NCBI GenBank assembly: GCA_024305405.1
Contig: JAKNDB010000068.1
Location: 4,778,001 to 4,842,000, forward strand
Source: Dirofilaria immitis
Lineage: Eukaryota > Nematoda > Chromadorea > Rhabditida > Onchocercidae
Length of the DNA: 64,000 nucleotides
Reading direction: 5' to 3'
Below are positions 1-13,390 of this stretch, one piece after another (position 1 is the first letter of the stretch; each line of letters begins with the position of its first letter). A program made the translations under genes and the position numbers. The notes under the pieces were generated by a model. The model ran no database searches. It was not told the DNA's origin and saw only the letters and a list, made by a program, of their open reading frames with translations.

Positions 1-2379
1 TTTCTTGCACAAAAATGAATAATCATAAAACAAATATTTTTAATCATATATTTAAAAAAGAGCTAAATTAGAAAAATGAATGATGAATATTTTAAATATT
101 TAAAATATTCTTTAATGTACTGTATCTTTTATAGCTTTTATTAAGTTGTAAAAAAATAAAAATAAAAAAATTAGCTTAAAATGGAGTAGAGTTTCGATTT
201 AGGTTGTTATTACGGTGGTAATTTAGTATCAAATAAATTTGAAAAATTTGATTATGTATGAGAGATCTGGCAAATGTATCTATCGAATTTTCATATCACT
301 TCACTATGCATCTAATATCAAGGATAATTAATTATATGTCAAGTAATACTTCAATTTTGTATCTCACAAATTCAAAATGATTGACGAAAATTTATCAAAA
401 GGTCGATGTGTGATATAAGGATTCTTTGACACTTATGATTTGTGATAATAATAGTGATTTTTAAGCAAATGCTTTTCCAGTTCCTGATAATATTAAGTTT
501 ATTTTCTTTCGATTACTTAAAATCTTCTAATAAACATAGTCAGTTGAAGGTTTATGAAGGAATTCGGATTTTAGAAAATATTGATTTGATTGACAATCAT
601 GAAAAGCAAAAAGCTTACCAGATGAGATAAAAACAGATAAGAAAATGTATCTACTGAAAAAAGTTTACAAGATAAGAATTTGATTGTAAGAATAAAAAGT
701 ATTGAATTTTGATCCGAATTCTCGATTTTTGAAAAATTTTATTTCTAATTTTTAAAAAAAAATTTTATATTTTAAGTTTATATTTTATGTCGATTTCATA
801 TAACCAATGGAATTTTTTAATTTTTGCTAGACGTTAATTACAGAATTAAATATTCAAGATAATAAATTTAATGCTTAACAGAGTATTAATTCTTAGTGAT
901 AAAAGAAAAAAATATTAAAATCAATTTATTAATGAAAAAATGATGAAATTAAGCCATACCTGTCTCATTTTATCTATTTTAATATATTGTTTTAAGGTCT
1001 CATGAAGTTTTTAGTACCATGATGGTTAACAAAAGAAAAAAGGAAGATTGATACGTTTTTTTAAGAGGATAATACTTTCTTTTTTAATTTTCTATAATTC
1101 ATCCATATCTATTAATTTCTCAGCTATTTCATTTTGTAATATTTAAATTTAAGAAATACATAAACAATAGCTATAAAAATTTTGTTGCATTTGAAAAATT
1201 GAAGAAGTTGAGGATATTGAAAATGATCATTTTAATTACTTTCAAGTTTTTTTTTCTTTAATTTGATGCATTCTCAAAATGCTGAAAAAAATGCAAGAGG
1301 TTAAATTATAGATCATTCATACAAATAAATAATATTAAACTATCAACTTTTTTGAATGCTATTCCGAAATGCTAGAAAATGATAGGAAGAATGGAAAGTA
1401 TATTATTATTATTTTAATTAATTATTTTAATTAGTATATATTTCGTTCTTTTTTTTAAATAAATGAAACTTTTAATTATAAATTTCTTTGAATTGATTCA
1501 TCACATCAACGACACATATATTAAATTAAGCATTATGGAAAGTAAAAGATAAAGCATAGTATTTTTTCGAAGTTTTCTTTTTCTTTGTTTTCAACTTAAC
1601 TTTCAAGTTAATCACTAATAATTCAAATACTATGCTTTATCTTTTATCTGTGAAGAGAATTTAGAAAGATAATTGAAGATAGAAATTTGTGTCAAACAGT
1701 TATTGAGAAATAGATATATATGATATGATTCATCGAGTAATCAATTCGGTTACGATGACAGCGATGATAATAAGCGATAACAATGATGATAACAATGACA
1801 TCTTGTTACTCATCAATGCATTATTTTGTTCCATAATCATTTTGTTTTGTTTTTTTAAAACTTTGAAAAAATAATAATAATTTTATTATGCACATGTAAT
1901 CGTAACAATTAAATTAATAAATCTTTTTCTTTTTTTTAAATTTTAAAATGACCAAAATTTCGTCTGAAAAAAAAGTCTGATAACTTATATAACTCAAAGT
2001 TTTCAATAAAAAAAAAGCTATCGATTTTTTATAAAACTGAAAACTGATAGTTATTTTATTTTATATATGAAAATTTACATAACTCAAAAATCAAACATAT
2101 TTAATATAATTTTGTAATTCAAATAATACTTATAATCTAATATGCAATAGTAAAATTATATTTTAACAAATTTTTTTGCATAAAACCAAAAAATTTATAG
2201 AAAATTTCCATTTTCAATAAAAAATAACAATCATTATCATTTATTTTCTATTCAAAACAAAAAAAAATGCAAGAAATAAATTAAATTTATAATTTTTGAT
2301 AGAAAGAAAAAATCTAGGCGAATGATAAGTCTGTCAAATATCTTTCCCTTTATCATAATTATCACTATTATCTAATCAT
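1..2379. other. AT-rich intergenic stretch
   Basis: No exon with coding character was found on either strand. The sequence is mainly A/T runs and short TAA/TAT microsatellites (for example around 2784-2803). The only structured element is the perfect inverted repeat at 1543-1646, listed separately. It lies downstream of the minus-strand receptor gene. Confidence 0.6.
1543..1646. repeat. perfect 22-bp inverted repeat with 60-base loop
   Basis: Bases 1543-1564 (core AGATAAAGCATAGTATTT) are repeated as an exact reverse complement at 1625-1646, so the DNA or an RNA from it could fold into a 22-bp stem with a loop of about 60 bases. Nothing shows a gene here. It may be a small foldback element or a hairpin RNA. 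Confidence 0.8.
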
Positions 2380-5300
2380 TTAAATAAGTACAATAATAAG
2401 CATGACGATAAATATGCAAAAATAAATAAACAATAGAAGTATCCGTATATAATTCACAATGGTTGTCCATAAAATGTTTTGTTTACCTGAAATGATATTA
2501 TTATTTTTAGCTTGAATTATTTACAAGTCTGATTCAATCATTTGATCAAATATGCAAAATAATTACTACTCATGATAAATATCAATAAGTATATTTGACC
2601 AAAATGAAAAGGGAAATAAAACGACGAGAAATTTTTTATAAAATTTACCGAAATTTAAAATAATTTAAAAAACTTATTTTATGCTTATTAATGAAAATGA
2701 TAGATAATTTATAATAATATTAATAATTAGATACTAAATTACACCTTTTTAGCAATTATATTTGTTAATTATTACTATAAATAATAATAATAATAATAAT
2801 AATGGAATTTTATCCATTCGTATTATCACTAATTTGATTAATTAATATAAAAAAAAGGAAAGAAAAGCAAAGCAATTCCATTATTTTAAATAGAATAATT
2901 GTTTGTACTAAATTTTATTAAAATTCGAGAAAAATTTCCTAATGTCTAAAATGTTTGAGAATTTAAATTTTATTAAAAACTTTAATGATTATATAATAAA
3001 ATTGTTAATAATTAAATACTTTCATTTCTATGTTATCTTCAACGTGAAAATTAGGCGTAAAAAAATAAAAATTGTTAGAGAGAGATTACCTGTATTAGAA
3101 GTATTCGGTTCAATTCCATTATTATTGCTAGCATCATTAAATAACGTAATACGCCACCGTTTTGGAATAACTTTTTGACGTTTAATACGTAAATATACCA
3201 TCTTGTTACGTCATCGTTTCTTTTAACAAATATCGTAACCATAGATGTAAAAATATTGCCACCATAGTAAGCATCAAATTAAACCCAATAAACCAAACTG
3301 ATAAAAAGAATATGAAAAATGAATTATCGAATATAAATTAATAATTTTAAATTCTAATATAATCATTAATTTATAAATTATTTAAATCCTAATTATTAAT
3401 AAATATAAAAGATTCTTAAAGAATTGCTAATAAAATGTTAATTAAAAAAACAAACAAAAAAGTAATGAAATATTGATGAAGTAAATTGAAGAAAAAAATT
3501 AGATTTAATTTCCGAATAATAATAATAAATAATTGAACACCTTATCATTCATTTTATCATACAATTAATTGTTAATTTAATTGATATTTACATTTTTATT
3601 TATTTATTTATTAGTTGATAATATGTTTAGCAATTTATTATATTTCTGATTATTTAAACTTTTATTTACTTTTTCTTCATTGATCATTCTCTTCATTTCT
3701 TACTTATTATTCTTTAATCTATTTTATTATTTTATTTTTTGAATATTTAATCATTTATTCTTTGATCCATTCTTTCTTACGTGTATTTATGAATTGAGAA
3801 AAGAGAAAATGTAAATACCAATTTTGGGTAATTTTCCAATAGCTGGTGGAATCATCATTGCGAGATCTTCGAGAAACATACCAAAAAGAATAAATTAGCA
3901 AGTAAGATATAAATAGCTGAATCAGGTGCTGGTAGAAAAAATGAACATATAACAAATATATATGAAATTAATGCTGGTAATAGTAATGTTAATGTAAAGT
4001 AAGGCGCATTTCGATGCAACATCACCCATGTATACAGGATAGACCTGAAATGATGATAAGCATTTGAAATGATTTAATCAAAATTAAACTTTTAAAATTC
4101 AATTTTTACAAAATTTTTTCAAGGAAAAAGTTTCGTAGTTTTCCTAGTTTTAATTGGAGTAGCAGTAATAGTTGAAGTATTGAAACGTCAAGGTATAAGC
4201 AAAGTATTAATTAAAAATTTTTGATTTAAGAATACTAGATTTTAATTTAATGATTTCTTAAGAATACTAGATTTTAATTTAATGATTTCATAGATATTTC
4301 AATGAATTAAATGGATAAATAAAAAGAATTGATATTAGAAATACAATTTGTTTTCTTAATTGATTCTTTACTTATTTTTCAATTCTTTTTACTGAAATTT
4401 CGATATGAAAAATTTCAGAATATAAACTAACCAAGAAGCATCTAATTCTTCGGCATCAGTTGGCTTTTCAGTTTTATATTTACCACCATTAAAATAACTA
4501 ACATTCATCGTTACCGAATCAATCATCCAATCACTGATATGCTTTTTATTTGATTGACTACCCCAACCTGAATATAAAAATTTATTTATCATTTCTCACA
4601 TATTTCAAAATATTTAAAATGAAAAATCAAAAGAGCAAAGGTTAGAAAAAAATGAAAAATAAATAAATGATATTTTCGCAAATTTTTAATAGAAAAAAAT
4701 AACTTCGGTGAAATTTATTTATTTTTATTTGATTAAATATTAATAAAACAAACCAAGCAAAACAGTAGGTTGCATATCGTAATAAACAGATAGTTGAACT
4801 TCACTCATCCGATTTGTTGTATACATTCCAACGGCGCATCGTTGAATATCGATAGGATATGCAGAATAATCAAATTTACAGCCAATTTTTATAGAAAATG
4901 TTGGATAAATTTCAATTCTACTCCACTATAATATCACTTTTTTTACATAAATTTTGCACATTCTAATATTTTGAAAAGATATCATCGAATATCGATAAAA
5001 TAATTCATTTTTAATATCTACTATTAAATGCTTTTGCATGCAAAAATTAATTCTTCCTAATAAGCATATATTGAAATTTTTGCATAAATTGAATTCAAAT
5101 AATGTACGGTATTTGTTAATTTTGGTATTAATAATGTGCGGTATTTGTTAATTTTGGTATCATTGATGTACGGTATTTGCTAATTATGGTATTAATAGTG
5201 TACGGTATTCGCTAATTTTGGTATTAATAATATATGGTATTTGTTAATTTTTGATCAATCATAAAGCATAAAACATGAAAGATGCAAAAATAAAAATTTA

Positions 5301-6917
5301 AACGTAAGAATGAATTTTAAATAAAGCATAATGTGTTAATCGTTTAGTCATCTTGAAAAGATATAAAATGAAGCATATCAATTATTTAAAAGAATTAAAA
5401 ATTCTTCCGATAAATTCAAAATATCCATTAATATATCTTTATTTAACATATCTTATATTTAATAAAATGATAAAAACTTTTTTAAAAATTTGAAAATACT
5501 TACAGCTTTTCCATTCGAATGTATAATAACATGAGATCGTTTTGAAATTTCAAAAAATTGTCCTACACCAGATACACTAAATCAATAAATTATTTTTATA
5601 GTGATAAAATTTGAAATTATCTTTTTGTTTTTTGTCATTGCTTAAATAGTTTTTCAAATGATCAAATAACTGTTGAAATTTCATTTCAAATTGAAAATTT
5701 AAAATTTCCATGATTTCTTAGAAATATATTTACAGTATCTTTGACCTATTTGTGATTCTCAATTCCGGTGTCCAAATCTCCCATTGTTTAACCATAGTTA
5801 TTCGTACACCGTTATGTTCACTTGGCTCCCAAACAGCAAATTCATCTTTCCATGTCTATAATTCAAAAAAAAAAAAAAGATTTCTTTTTCTTGAATAAAA
5901 AGATTATATAATATGCTTAAATTAGTCCATAATGTTAAAGCATAGTAATATTGATTGATTGATTTTAATATCAAGAAGATAAACAATTTAGACAATAATT
6001 TATACTATAAACCATATAAATATGTCCATTAAGTGTGATCGTTTGTTCCAATTGATTAACGGATAGATGCATAATGTAAACGTGAACAGCGATATCTAAT
6101 GCTTCTGATATATTCATAACAGGTCGTACACGTTTATTGTACTTGCGTAATATGGTACGCTGTAATTCGTTTTGTTCCTCAACATACGTGCGATTAGCTA
6201 TTTCTAAAATATTTAATTAATTAATTTATTCAATGAGCTTCTTTTAATGGTATCAAATATCAATCATAAAATATCTTCTCTGTCTTATTTTCAATTTAAA
6301 ATGTTAAAAGAAATCAATGTTGATATATCAAAGATGCAAAATTACCAAGAAAAATTTGCCATTTTCTAATTTTAAAACTTAAGTTCATAGGTATTGATTT
6401 AAATTTTCGAAATTGACTTTTAAATTTTAATTCTTAGCTGATAGTTATTGTATGATAAAAGTTCTTAATTAATTAATTAACCTTTGCATTATACTATAAT
6501 ATAATATATTACCGAGATCTGTTTCTACATGAAATTTAATAATATTAGAGATTATATTTTAAAAAAATTCGAAAATTTTCTTAAAAATTAAAACAATTGC
6601 TAATTTCAAAAGAATAGATAAATGAATAAAATGAGAAATAATACTCTTTTTCCTTTTTATAGTTTTTAATCTTCAAAATATCTAATATATTTGATGGTTT
6701 CACGTCATTTATTTCACATATCAATCGTATAATATTGATAACGAAATAATGGATATGTCAATGTTAATAACAATGAGAATAGTTTAGGTAAAGTTCTCGA
6801 ATGAAAAAGAAAAATTGAATGAGACATACCTTCGGCATTTTCCTCTTCCAATTCTTGGGTAGAAAGTTGTGAACAAATAAATGGTATAAATGTAAGTAAT
6901 AAAATATATTTAATCAT
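2380..6917 (-). CDS. Cys-loop ligand-gated ion channel subunit (nAChR-like), frame broken in two exons
   Basis: Probable pentameric neurotransmitter-gated channel subunit of the plasma membrane. Exons on the minus strand, in order: 6830-6917, 6013-6203, 5746-5855, 5504-5576, 4754-4925, 4432-4567, 3819-4044, 3090-3297, 2380-2486. Start chosen at 6917 because MIKYILLLTFIPFICS reads as a signal peptide; an upstream in-frame Met at 6983 is possible. The extracellular domain has the motif WKDEFAVWEP and a canonical Cys-loop, CKFDYSAYPIDIQRC (13 residues between cysteines). M1 is PYFTLTLLLPALISYIF, the M2-M3 linker has MIPPAIGKLPKI, M3 is in the 3090-3297 exon, and M4 is LLLFIYFCIFIVMLIIVLI just before the stop. 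No adjacent Cys pair is seen in loop C, so it is not an alpha-type subunit, and no anion-type PAR motif is seen. Splice phases agree except in exons 3819-4044 and 3090-3297, which need one and two added bases to stay open. Either assembly errors or a decaying gene; ligand unknown. Confidence 0.82.
4229..4292. repeat. tandem duplication, 32-base unit x2
   Basis: Two adjacent, nearly identical copies (4229-4260 and 4261-4292) of a unit starting AGAATACTAGATTTTAATTT. They lie in an intron of the receptor gene. Confidence 0.9.
5101..5253. repeat. minisatellite, 32-base unit x about 4.8
   Basis: Five diverged tandem copies of a 32-base unit with core GTACGGTATTTGTTAATTTT, at 5101, 5133, 5165, 5197 and 5229 (last one partial). 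Located in the receptor intron between the exons ending at 5504 and 4925. Confidence 0.92.
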
Positions 6918-9736
6918 TAAAATGAATAGGATGCAACTTCTTATTATTTCGATGAAGCAATCAATTATAAGCAAAACAAGCAAAGCTTTCCTTTCTGTAT
7001 TATTTTCGATAAAGTACTACTGTATTGTACCGTATATGAACAATCCAGAAATGATATTTTATATCGTTAGCTAGTGTATAATATATTACAATGTAATATT
7101 TAAAATATGCTAAATGTTATGAGGGGAGGTACAAGAAGGGATAGATGGAATGATTTCACTCCTATTAATGATATTTAATCGACAATAAAAGTATACAGTA
7201 ATTTGATATGATAGACAATGACGTTAAATGATTAGATAGGATGAAAATCATCGAGAGAGGAAGAGAGAGAAAGAAAAGAGCAATTATTTTATCAAATAAA
7301 CAAAACCATAATATATATTATGATTATACCATATGAAATATTACAAACATTTACAGGGACTGATCAATTTTTTTTTGGTCTCAAACTTGATAATCTAAAA
7401 AAGGCAAAAAATAGAAGAAAGTTTTAAAAATTGAAAAAGTTTAAATTTAATTATAAATCGTTTTTTTCTATATATTATTGCAATAATTATGAATTACATA
7501 GGAAAAGATCAGAATTAATTATCTTCTGATGCAAAAATTACTTCATTCCTTTTTTTTCACATTAGCATTAGTTAATAAAGTATGTTAGAATTTTCTCTCC
7601 TATTGATTGATTATTATGATAAGATAAATGATCATTTGCTGTTATCATCATATTTTTTATCTTATACTATAGTTATCGAATCAAGAATTATTTGTTACTA
7701 TGTAAGATAAGAAAATAGCGCCATGTCAAAATGATAAGATGTTATTTATTGAATGAACTTTATCATTGACATAAATTTTTTTACAAATAATAAATAAATC
7801 AAGTAAATATTATGTTCTTCGGGAATTCTTATATAATTCGATGAAGATTAGTCTCAATAATTTCCGCTCAATTCATCAATGCAAAGCTTTTCATTTCCAT
7901 GGTTTTTATTGAATAGCAATTTCTAGGTCTAGGTCGGCCAAATGAAGCTGTTTACATTTTTTCTACAATCTATTTTACTAGTAATTTAATAATTCATTAA
8001 TAAAAATGTAAGACAAAAAAAGGAAACAGATATTGCAACAATTATATCGATATAATGTAAATATTTTATTTTAAAATATATTACAATACAGAAAATAATA
8101 TATTTTTAAATAATAAATTTTAAATTTCAAAAATAATTAATTTCAATTATTATTAAAATTTATTGTAATTTTCTCTAACTAATTAATATTGCAACAGTTG
8201 CTAAATTTGAAAAGGATAATATAAATATAATAAATGTATAATTAAAATAGCTTTTTAAACTCATCGAATGCTGCGAAAAAAAATGAAAAAATTGATGAAA
8301 TGATATAAACAATAAAAAATTCAAAATGTTTGAAAATAAAAAATTTTCAATTTTTTCTTTCCTAAATTTTTTCTTATCATATTTTTCGTTATGTTATAAA
8401 TCAATACATATATATGTACGCATAATATAGATATCATGACTGTAAAGATTCTTATCAATGAATGTACTATTTATCATTAATTCATTTGTGATTTAATATC
8501 TTGATAAATAATTCATTAAAAATTTTTTAATTTTGCGAAAATTCTTTAAATCATTTTTGGATTATTAAAATTTACAAAATAAAATAGTGAAAAAAACTTC
8601 AAGTAGAAATTTTGCTTTCGCTTTTTTTTTTTTCATACATGAAAATAATAATTTAGAAAGTTTCTAATTAATAAATTTTTCTTATTTCTCAGTTTTATTT
8701 TTATTCGTGTACGAATTTAAAGGAAAAAATCATTTGTTTAGTTTTATTTTTAAAATTTCTTCAAAAAGCATACATTGTTTTTCAAATATTTTATAAATTT
8801 TTTTATAATTAAACAAACATTTACAAGCATTTATTAAATGAACAAAAAATTGGAAATTATATCAAGATATTATTTTGATATAAATTTAAACATATTGATA
8901 TTAATCCATTTTAATTATTTAACATTGAAATTATACGCATAACTATAAATTATCGTGTATCGCAGATATTAAAGTAAGTTTTTAAATTGATATCTAATAC
9001 ACTGATAATAATAATCAGAAAAAGAGTTTTGACTTATCGTTTTTTTTTAAAAATGATATCAAATTTAAAAAAAGACTAAAAAGAAATTAAGAATTCATAT
9101 ATTTTTAAGTAAATAATAAATCTTTCTTTTTACATGGAAAAAATATTTATAGCATGCCTTTTGAGATTAAAATCTTATTTATTCCTAATTATTCATAATT
9201 TAATACATTTAACTATGCTGAATCAATATTTTCATAAAAACAGTTATTTAATTTTAATTAAATTTAAATTAAAAATTGATTAAATCCTTCGCATTAAATT
9301 AATTCTATGAAATAATTTAAATATTAACTTATTTGTTGAATAAAAATTTTGGATAGAAAAATTTTTCTTCCAACTTGTAATTCTTTCAATTTCTTTTTAT
9401 TTTTTGAAAAAAGAATAAATAAAATTATAAACTCAAAAGGCATACATATAAATATTTTTTCTATGTAAGAAAGATGAATTTATTATTTACTTAAAAACTA
9501 TATGAATTCTTAACTTCATTTTAGTTCTTTTTAAAATTTTGATATCATTTTTAAAAATGTTCAATTTATTTATTTTGCTAAATAATGCATATCCAAATGA
9601 GAAATATTATTTTGTTATACAATAGAAACAACAATAATAATAATATTAATATTCATAATTATAACAGTGATAATTATAACAGTAATTAATGATAATTATA
9701 ACATTAACAAAAATTTAAATTTCTTATTTCTTCATT
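6918..9736. other. intergenic region between the two Cys-loop genes
   Basis: About 2.8 kb of AT-rich DNA between the soluble-domain gene (upstream) and the full receptor (downstream), both minus strand. It would hold the receptor promoter. I looked for membrane-segment exons that could extend the upstream gene and saw none. A foldback repeat lies at 9044-9557. Confidence 0.55.
9044..9557. repeat. long imperfect inverted repeat (foldback/MITE-like)
   Basis: The left arm, about 9044-9185, reappears as a diverged reverse complement at about 9411-9557. Landmarks of the arms: ATTAAGAATTCATATA, TAAGTAAATAATAAAT, AAAAATATTTATA and GCCTTTTGAG occur in this order on the left and reversed on the right. 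The spacer is about 225 bases and codes for nothing visible. This layout fits a non-autonomous foldback or MITE-type element; target-site duplications could not be defined in the A/T-rich flanks. Confidence 0.78.
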
Positions 9737-12333
9737 TCAAATTATTACGGAATCTTTGGTTGGGAAACTAAGAACGAAACATGCTATCAATTCATCATAT
9801 TTTTCGCCAAGAAATATCTAAAATAGCGAAAAAAAAGACATAATTCATATAATTTTAATTTAAATGTTTCAAATAATTTATAATTTTGAAATTTGAAAAA
9901 GTAAAATAATTTAAATGATATTAATTAACATTTTAATATGAAAAGCGATAATTCCAAAATATCTCATAGTAATGATTAAATGATATGATAAAGTTTAAAG
10001 TTGAATTAAATCTAAAAAAAGTGTAAAAGTAAAATTCATTCATAAATTTATCTATTTTCAAAGGTTATAATGCGGTAATATTTAATAGATGGATTAATTA
10101 TGGTATAATTTTGATAAATTTATAATATTGCAAATAATGAACAATCCAGTAATAATATAATATTAAATTATTATTTCAAAAAGTAAAACTTACAACTTCC
10201 TTTTTAGATAATCGAATTTTCGTAATAATACAACGTGGCATCAATTCAGTTGAACAAGGTAAATTAGATTCAATAATATTATTTGATGCCCAATTCAGAT
10301 GCATTTGATTATTATCATGAATCAGACTACCGTAATGAAGTTCACATATTGCATTAATATTATTGTAATATTGACTTTCCATAATTTCTATACCACATAA
10401 CTCATATTTGATACATTTCTACAAATTATAATTAAAAATTTTACGAGGAAGAAAAGGGAAAAAGCTTTAATAATAACAACAGGAAATGAAATGATAAATT
10501 TTATTCAAAGTATGATCAACTAGAAGATATAATATTTTGTCGAGAATCTTATTTCAAGAAAAAAAGAGCGGTATAGAATTATGTATTAAAAACTTATTAA
10601 TTGTGTTGTAAAATATAATTTCATTGATCATTTCTTCTCTCTAATATTAACAATATAAATGAGAAACAAATAAGAATTTAATAACTTGAAAAGAAATTTT
10701 GAAAAAATTAAATATAAATTTGTATTTATAAAATTTTTGGAAATGAATCATTACAGTTAGATTGAATATATAATCAAAAAAAGAGGAAATTTAATTTTGT
10801 ATAACATAACTAAATATTTCAGTTGTCCAGCTATTTTATTTAAAATTAAATTTTGAATGTAATGAATAATCATTGATTTCAAATATGATAAGATTAGCAA
10901 ATGAATTTTAAATGTGATAATTAATAAAATAATTTTCGAAATTAATTATAAATTCTAATGATTTAAAATTAATTATAAATTCTAATGATAATAATTACCG
11001 ATCTAGTTGGAATAATTTTAGTACATGGTATATCCAACGTATATAACGAATGTAATGCTATATTACCATAATTATCAAGTTTTAATATAGTATTCAACAA
11101 CGGTGTTCGGTGCTCCTTGAAATAGACAGCATTTTTGAAAATCATTTCTGGTAAAAATTCCAATTGTAATCGAGAATTCAAACGAAGTTTTATCAAATTT
11201 TGATATTTCCAAAATCTGCTAGAGCTAGAAAGCTCCGGAATTTTCCAATTTTCATGTGACCAAATTGTTAATTCTAAACGACCATGATTTATTGCTTCGA
11301 GAGCTCGTAAAATTTCAAACTGAAAAATTTGCAAATTTTAAAAAATTTAATTGAAATATTTATTTGTCAAATAAGAAAAGTTACAAAATTTTACTGAAAA
11401 AAAGTACATAAAATATATAATACAATTTATTTTTGCTAATCTTTGAACTCTATCAAAATTGTTTATTTTTAATGAAATATGTTTATTTTGAAAGACTTAT
11501 TATATACCTGAAATGTTACATTCAATGATTTATATGTAAATTGTTTAAGCAAACTATTGATCGTATTAATAGTGATCGGAAATTTGAATGACTCATCCAA
11601 TTCCTATAAATATGAAATTTTAAATTCATGAAATGAAACAAATAGAAAAGAAATTGATCATTTGACGAAAAAAATTGAGCGAAAAAAATGCATTGAATTT
11701 TAAATACTGCATTAATTATTAGTAATATTCGGTAACTTGATAATTACATTAATTATGACCTGAAGAGATAAGTTTTGATAAAATCATTTCTATGCAATTT
11801 TTTTCACAGTTTTTTGATTTCATATCTTTAATTGGAAATTTTGCTTAATTATTTTAAAATCTTTAACTATTTCAAAACTTGCAAAAAGTGAATCCGACGA
11901 TTTTCTTTTAATAATAATTATTTTCATGCTCGAAACGACTTAATTATTCAATGATTTATTATTTTTATCATATAATATTAGATATTCCAAAATGGAAAGA
12001 TTAATAATAAATATTATTGCAATAAATTAAACTTAATTGTTAGAAGAAAAATTCTATAACTTGCTATAACTTGCAATACTAGTATAATAAAATAAATTTA
12101 ATTATAAGAAAAAAATAATTCCTTAAGTTCCACCGAAAAAAAATTTGTAAAGAATTTAAACTTTGAAATTATGCTAATAAAATATATAAAGCAAAAAAGC
12201 GTGAAAAAACGTTGGAGAATAACGCAAAATAACGTACCATATCAATATCATTACCTGAGCCATCAAATGTCGCAACATATGAAGGAATGAAAAATAAAAA
12301 CAATCCAACACATATTTTGCTACTAACAGTTAA
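9737..12333 (-). CDS. Cys-loop ligand-binding-domain-only protein (AChBP-like, no membrane helices)
   Basis: Four phase-0 exons join without conflict: 11508-11603, 10999-11319, 10194-10418, 9737-9817 (stop TGA 9737-9739), about 240 residues. The fold signature is that of a Cys-loop receptor extracellular domain: RLELTIWSHENW, then LEFLPEMIFKNAVYF (the usual 'W.P+I...N' stretch), LKLDNYGNI, and a cysteine-bounded loop from DIPC to ELC that is longer (15 residues) than the canonical 13. The last exon gives the final strand YDELIACFVLSFPTK and stops six residues later, where M1 would begin. The first exon is uncertain. An open stretch at 12238-12333 reads like a signal peptide (CVGLFLFFIPSYVATF) and splices in phase through a GTACGT donor, but has no ATG in frame. 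Alternatively translation starts at 12278 (MLRHLMAQ). If secreted, it would be a soluble ligand-binding protein like molluscan AChBP; that role is inference. Confidence 0.68.
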
Positions 12334-13390
12334 CTAAGTTGAAGTACGAATAGATTTGATTTATTTTAAACTTTCCGTTTCAATCGAAAGAATGAACGAT
12401 GAGGAAGGAGGACAAAGTTTCATTTAAGTTTACACTGACTAAAACTTTTTGTTCAATTGAAATTATTTTTTGAAATTTCGCTTAATCATTCTCTTCACCA
12501 ATTTGCTACTACAATAAATCACTTTAACAATCCAAAGACGAAATTTCATCTCATATTTCTCTTACACTATTTATTCATTAAAATTTTCATCATTTCAAAC
12601 TCACTTACTAATATTCGATTAAATTTGAATTAATAGATTTTATTTCGTTTTTATTTCTTTTTGTGATTATGATAATAATATTTGTTATCATATTCTATTC
12701 CTTGTATGCAAATTGCAAATCATTATATATGATATAATTATCTGGAGAATTATGAAATGGGAAAATGATTTTAATCGTATTAGTCATTAATTACTATTTA
12801 CTGATAAATACTTTATCAATAAATATTTCGAAATATTGATATGTGCATATTAATAAAATAAATTAAACAATGATTTTTCATTTTATTTCAATAATTTTTA
12901 AATAATTAATTCGTTTTTTTCCTAAACTGTGAACAATTTTAAAGAACGGCCTATTTTCGATATTATAATTTTGCTGAAAAAGTATTGATTGAATGTGGTT
13001 GTTTCAGTAATATGTGAGTTTGAAATAAAAAGTTTACAATTTGCTTAGGCTTTCTAAAATTATTTTGCAACAATCGATGAGAATTATTTCATTTCTCCAT
13101 TGAAAGTTTAAAAATTAACGATAATATTATTGAAAATGAAAAATTGAACCAGAAATACATGGATAGTTTAATTAATTAGATTATTCAAATTACTAATTGA
13201 AAATATCAGATTATTTTCAATTATTGAATGATTGACCGGATCAATTAATCTATCAATTTTTCATCGATAAAGTTGACGTTAGACTAAATTGAAATTCTAA
13301 TGAATAAGAATGATTGAAATTATATTATTTTATTAATTGAAGAAATTTAATCAAGACCAGATCTTTTATTGAAGTGATCTCGAAATTAAT
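12334..13390. other. divergent intergenic region
   Basis: About 1 kb between the minus-strand ligand-binding-domain gene and the plus-strand kinase gene; the two genes point away from each other, so it should contain both promoters. No conserved element is recognised. Confidence 0.5.

Noticed and set aside
3095..3120. GGTTCAATTCC, a match to the tRNA B box
   Set aside because: There is no A box or acceptor stem at the right distance, and the site lies inside a receptor exon on the other strand.
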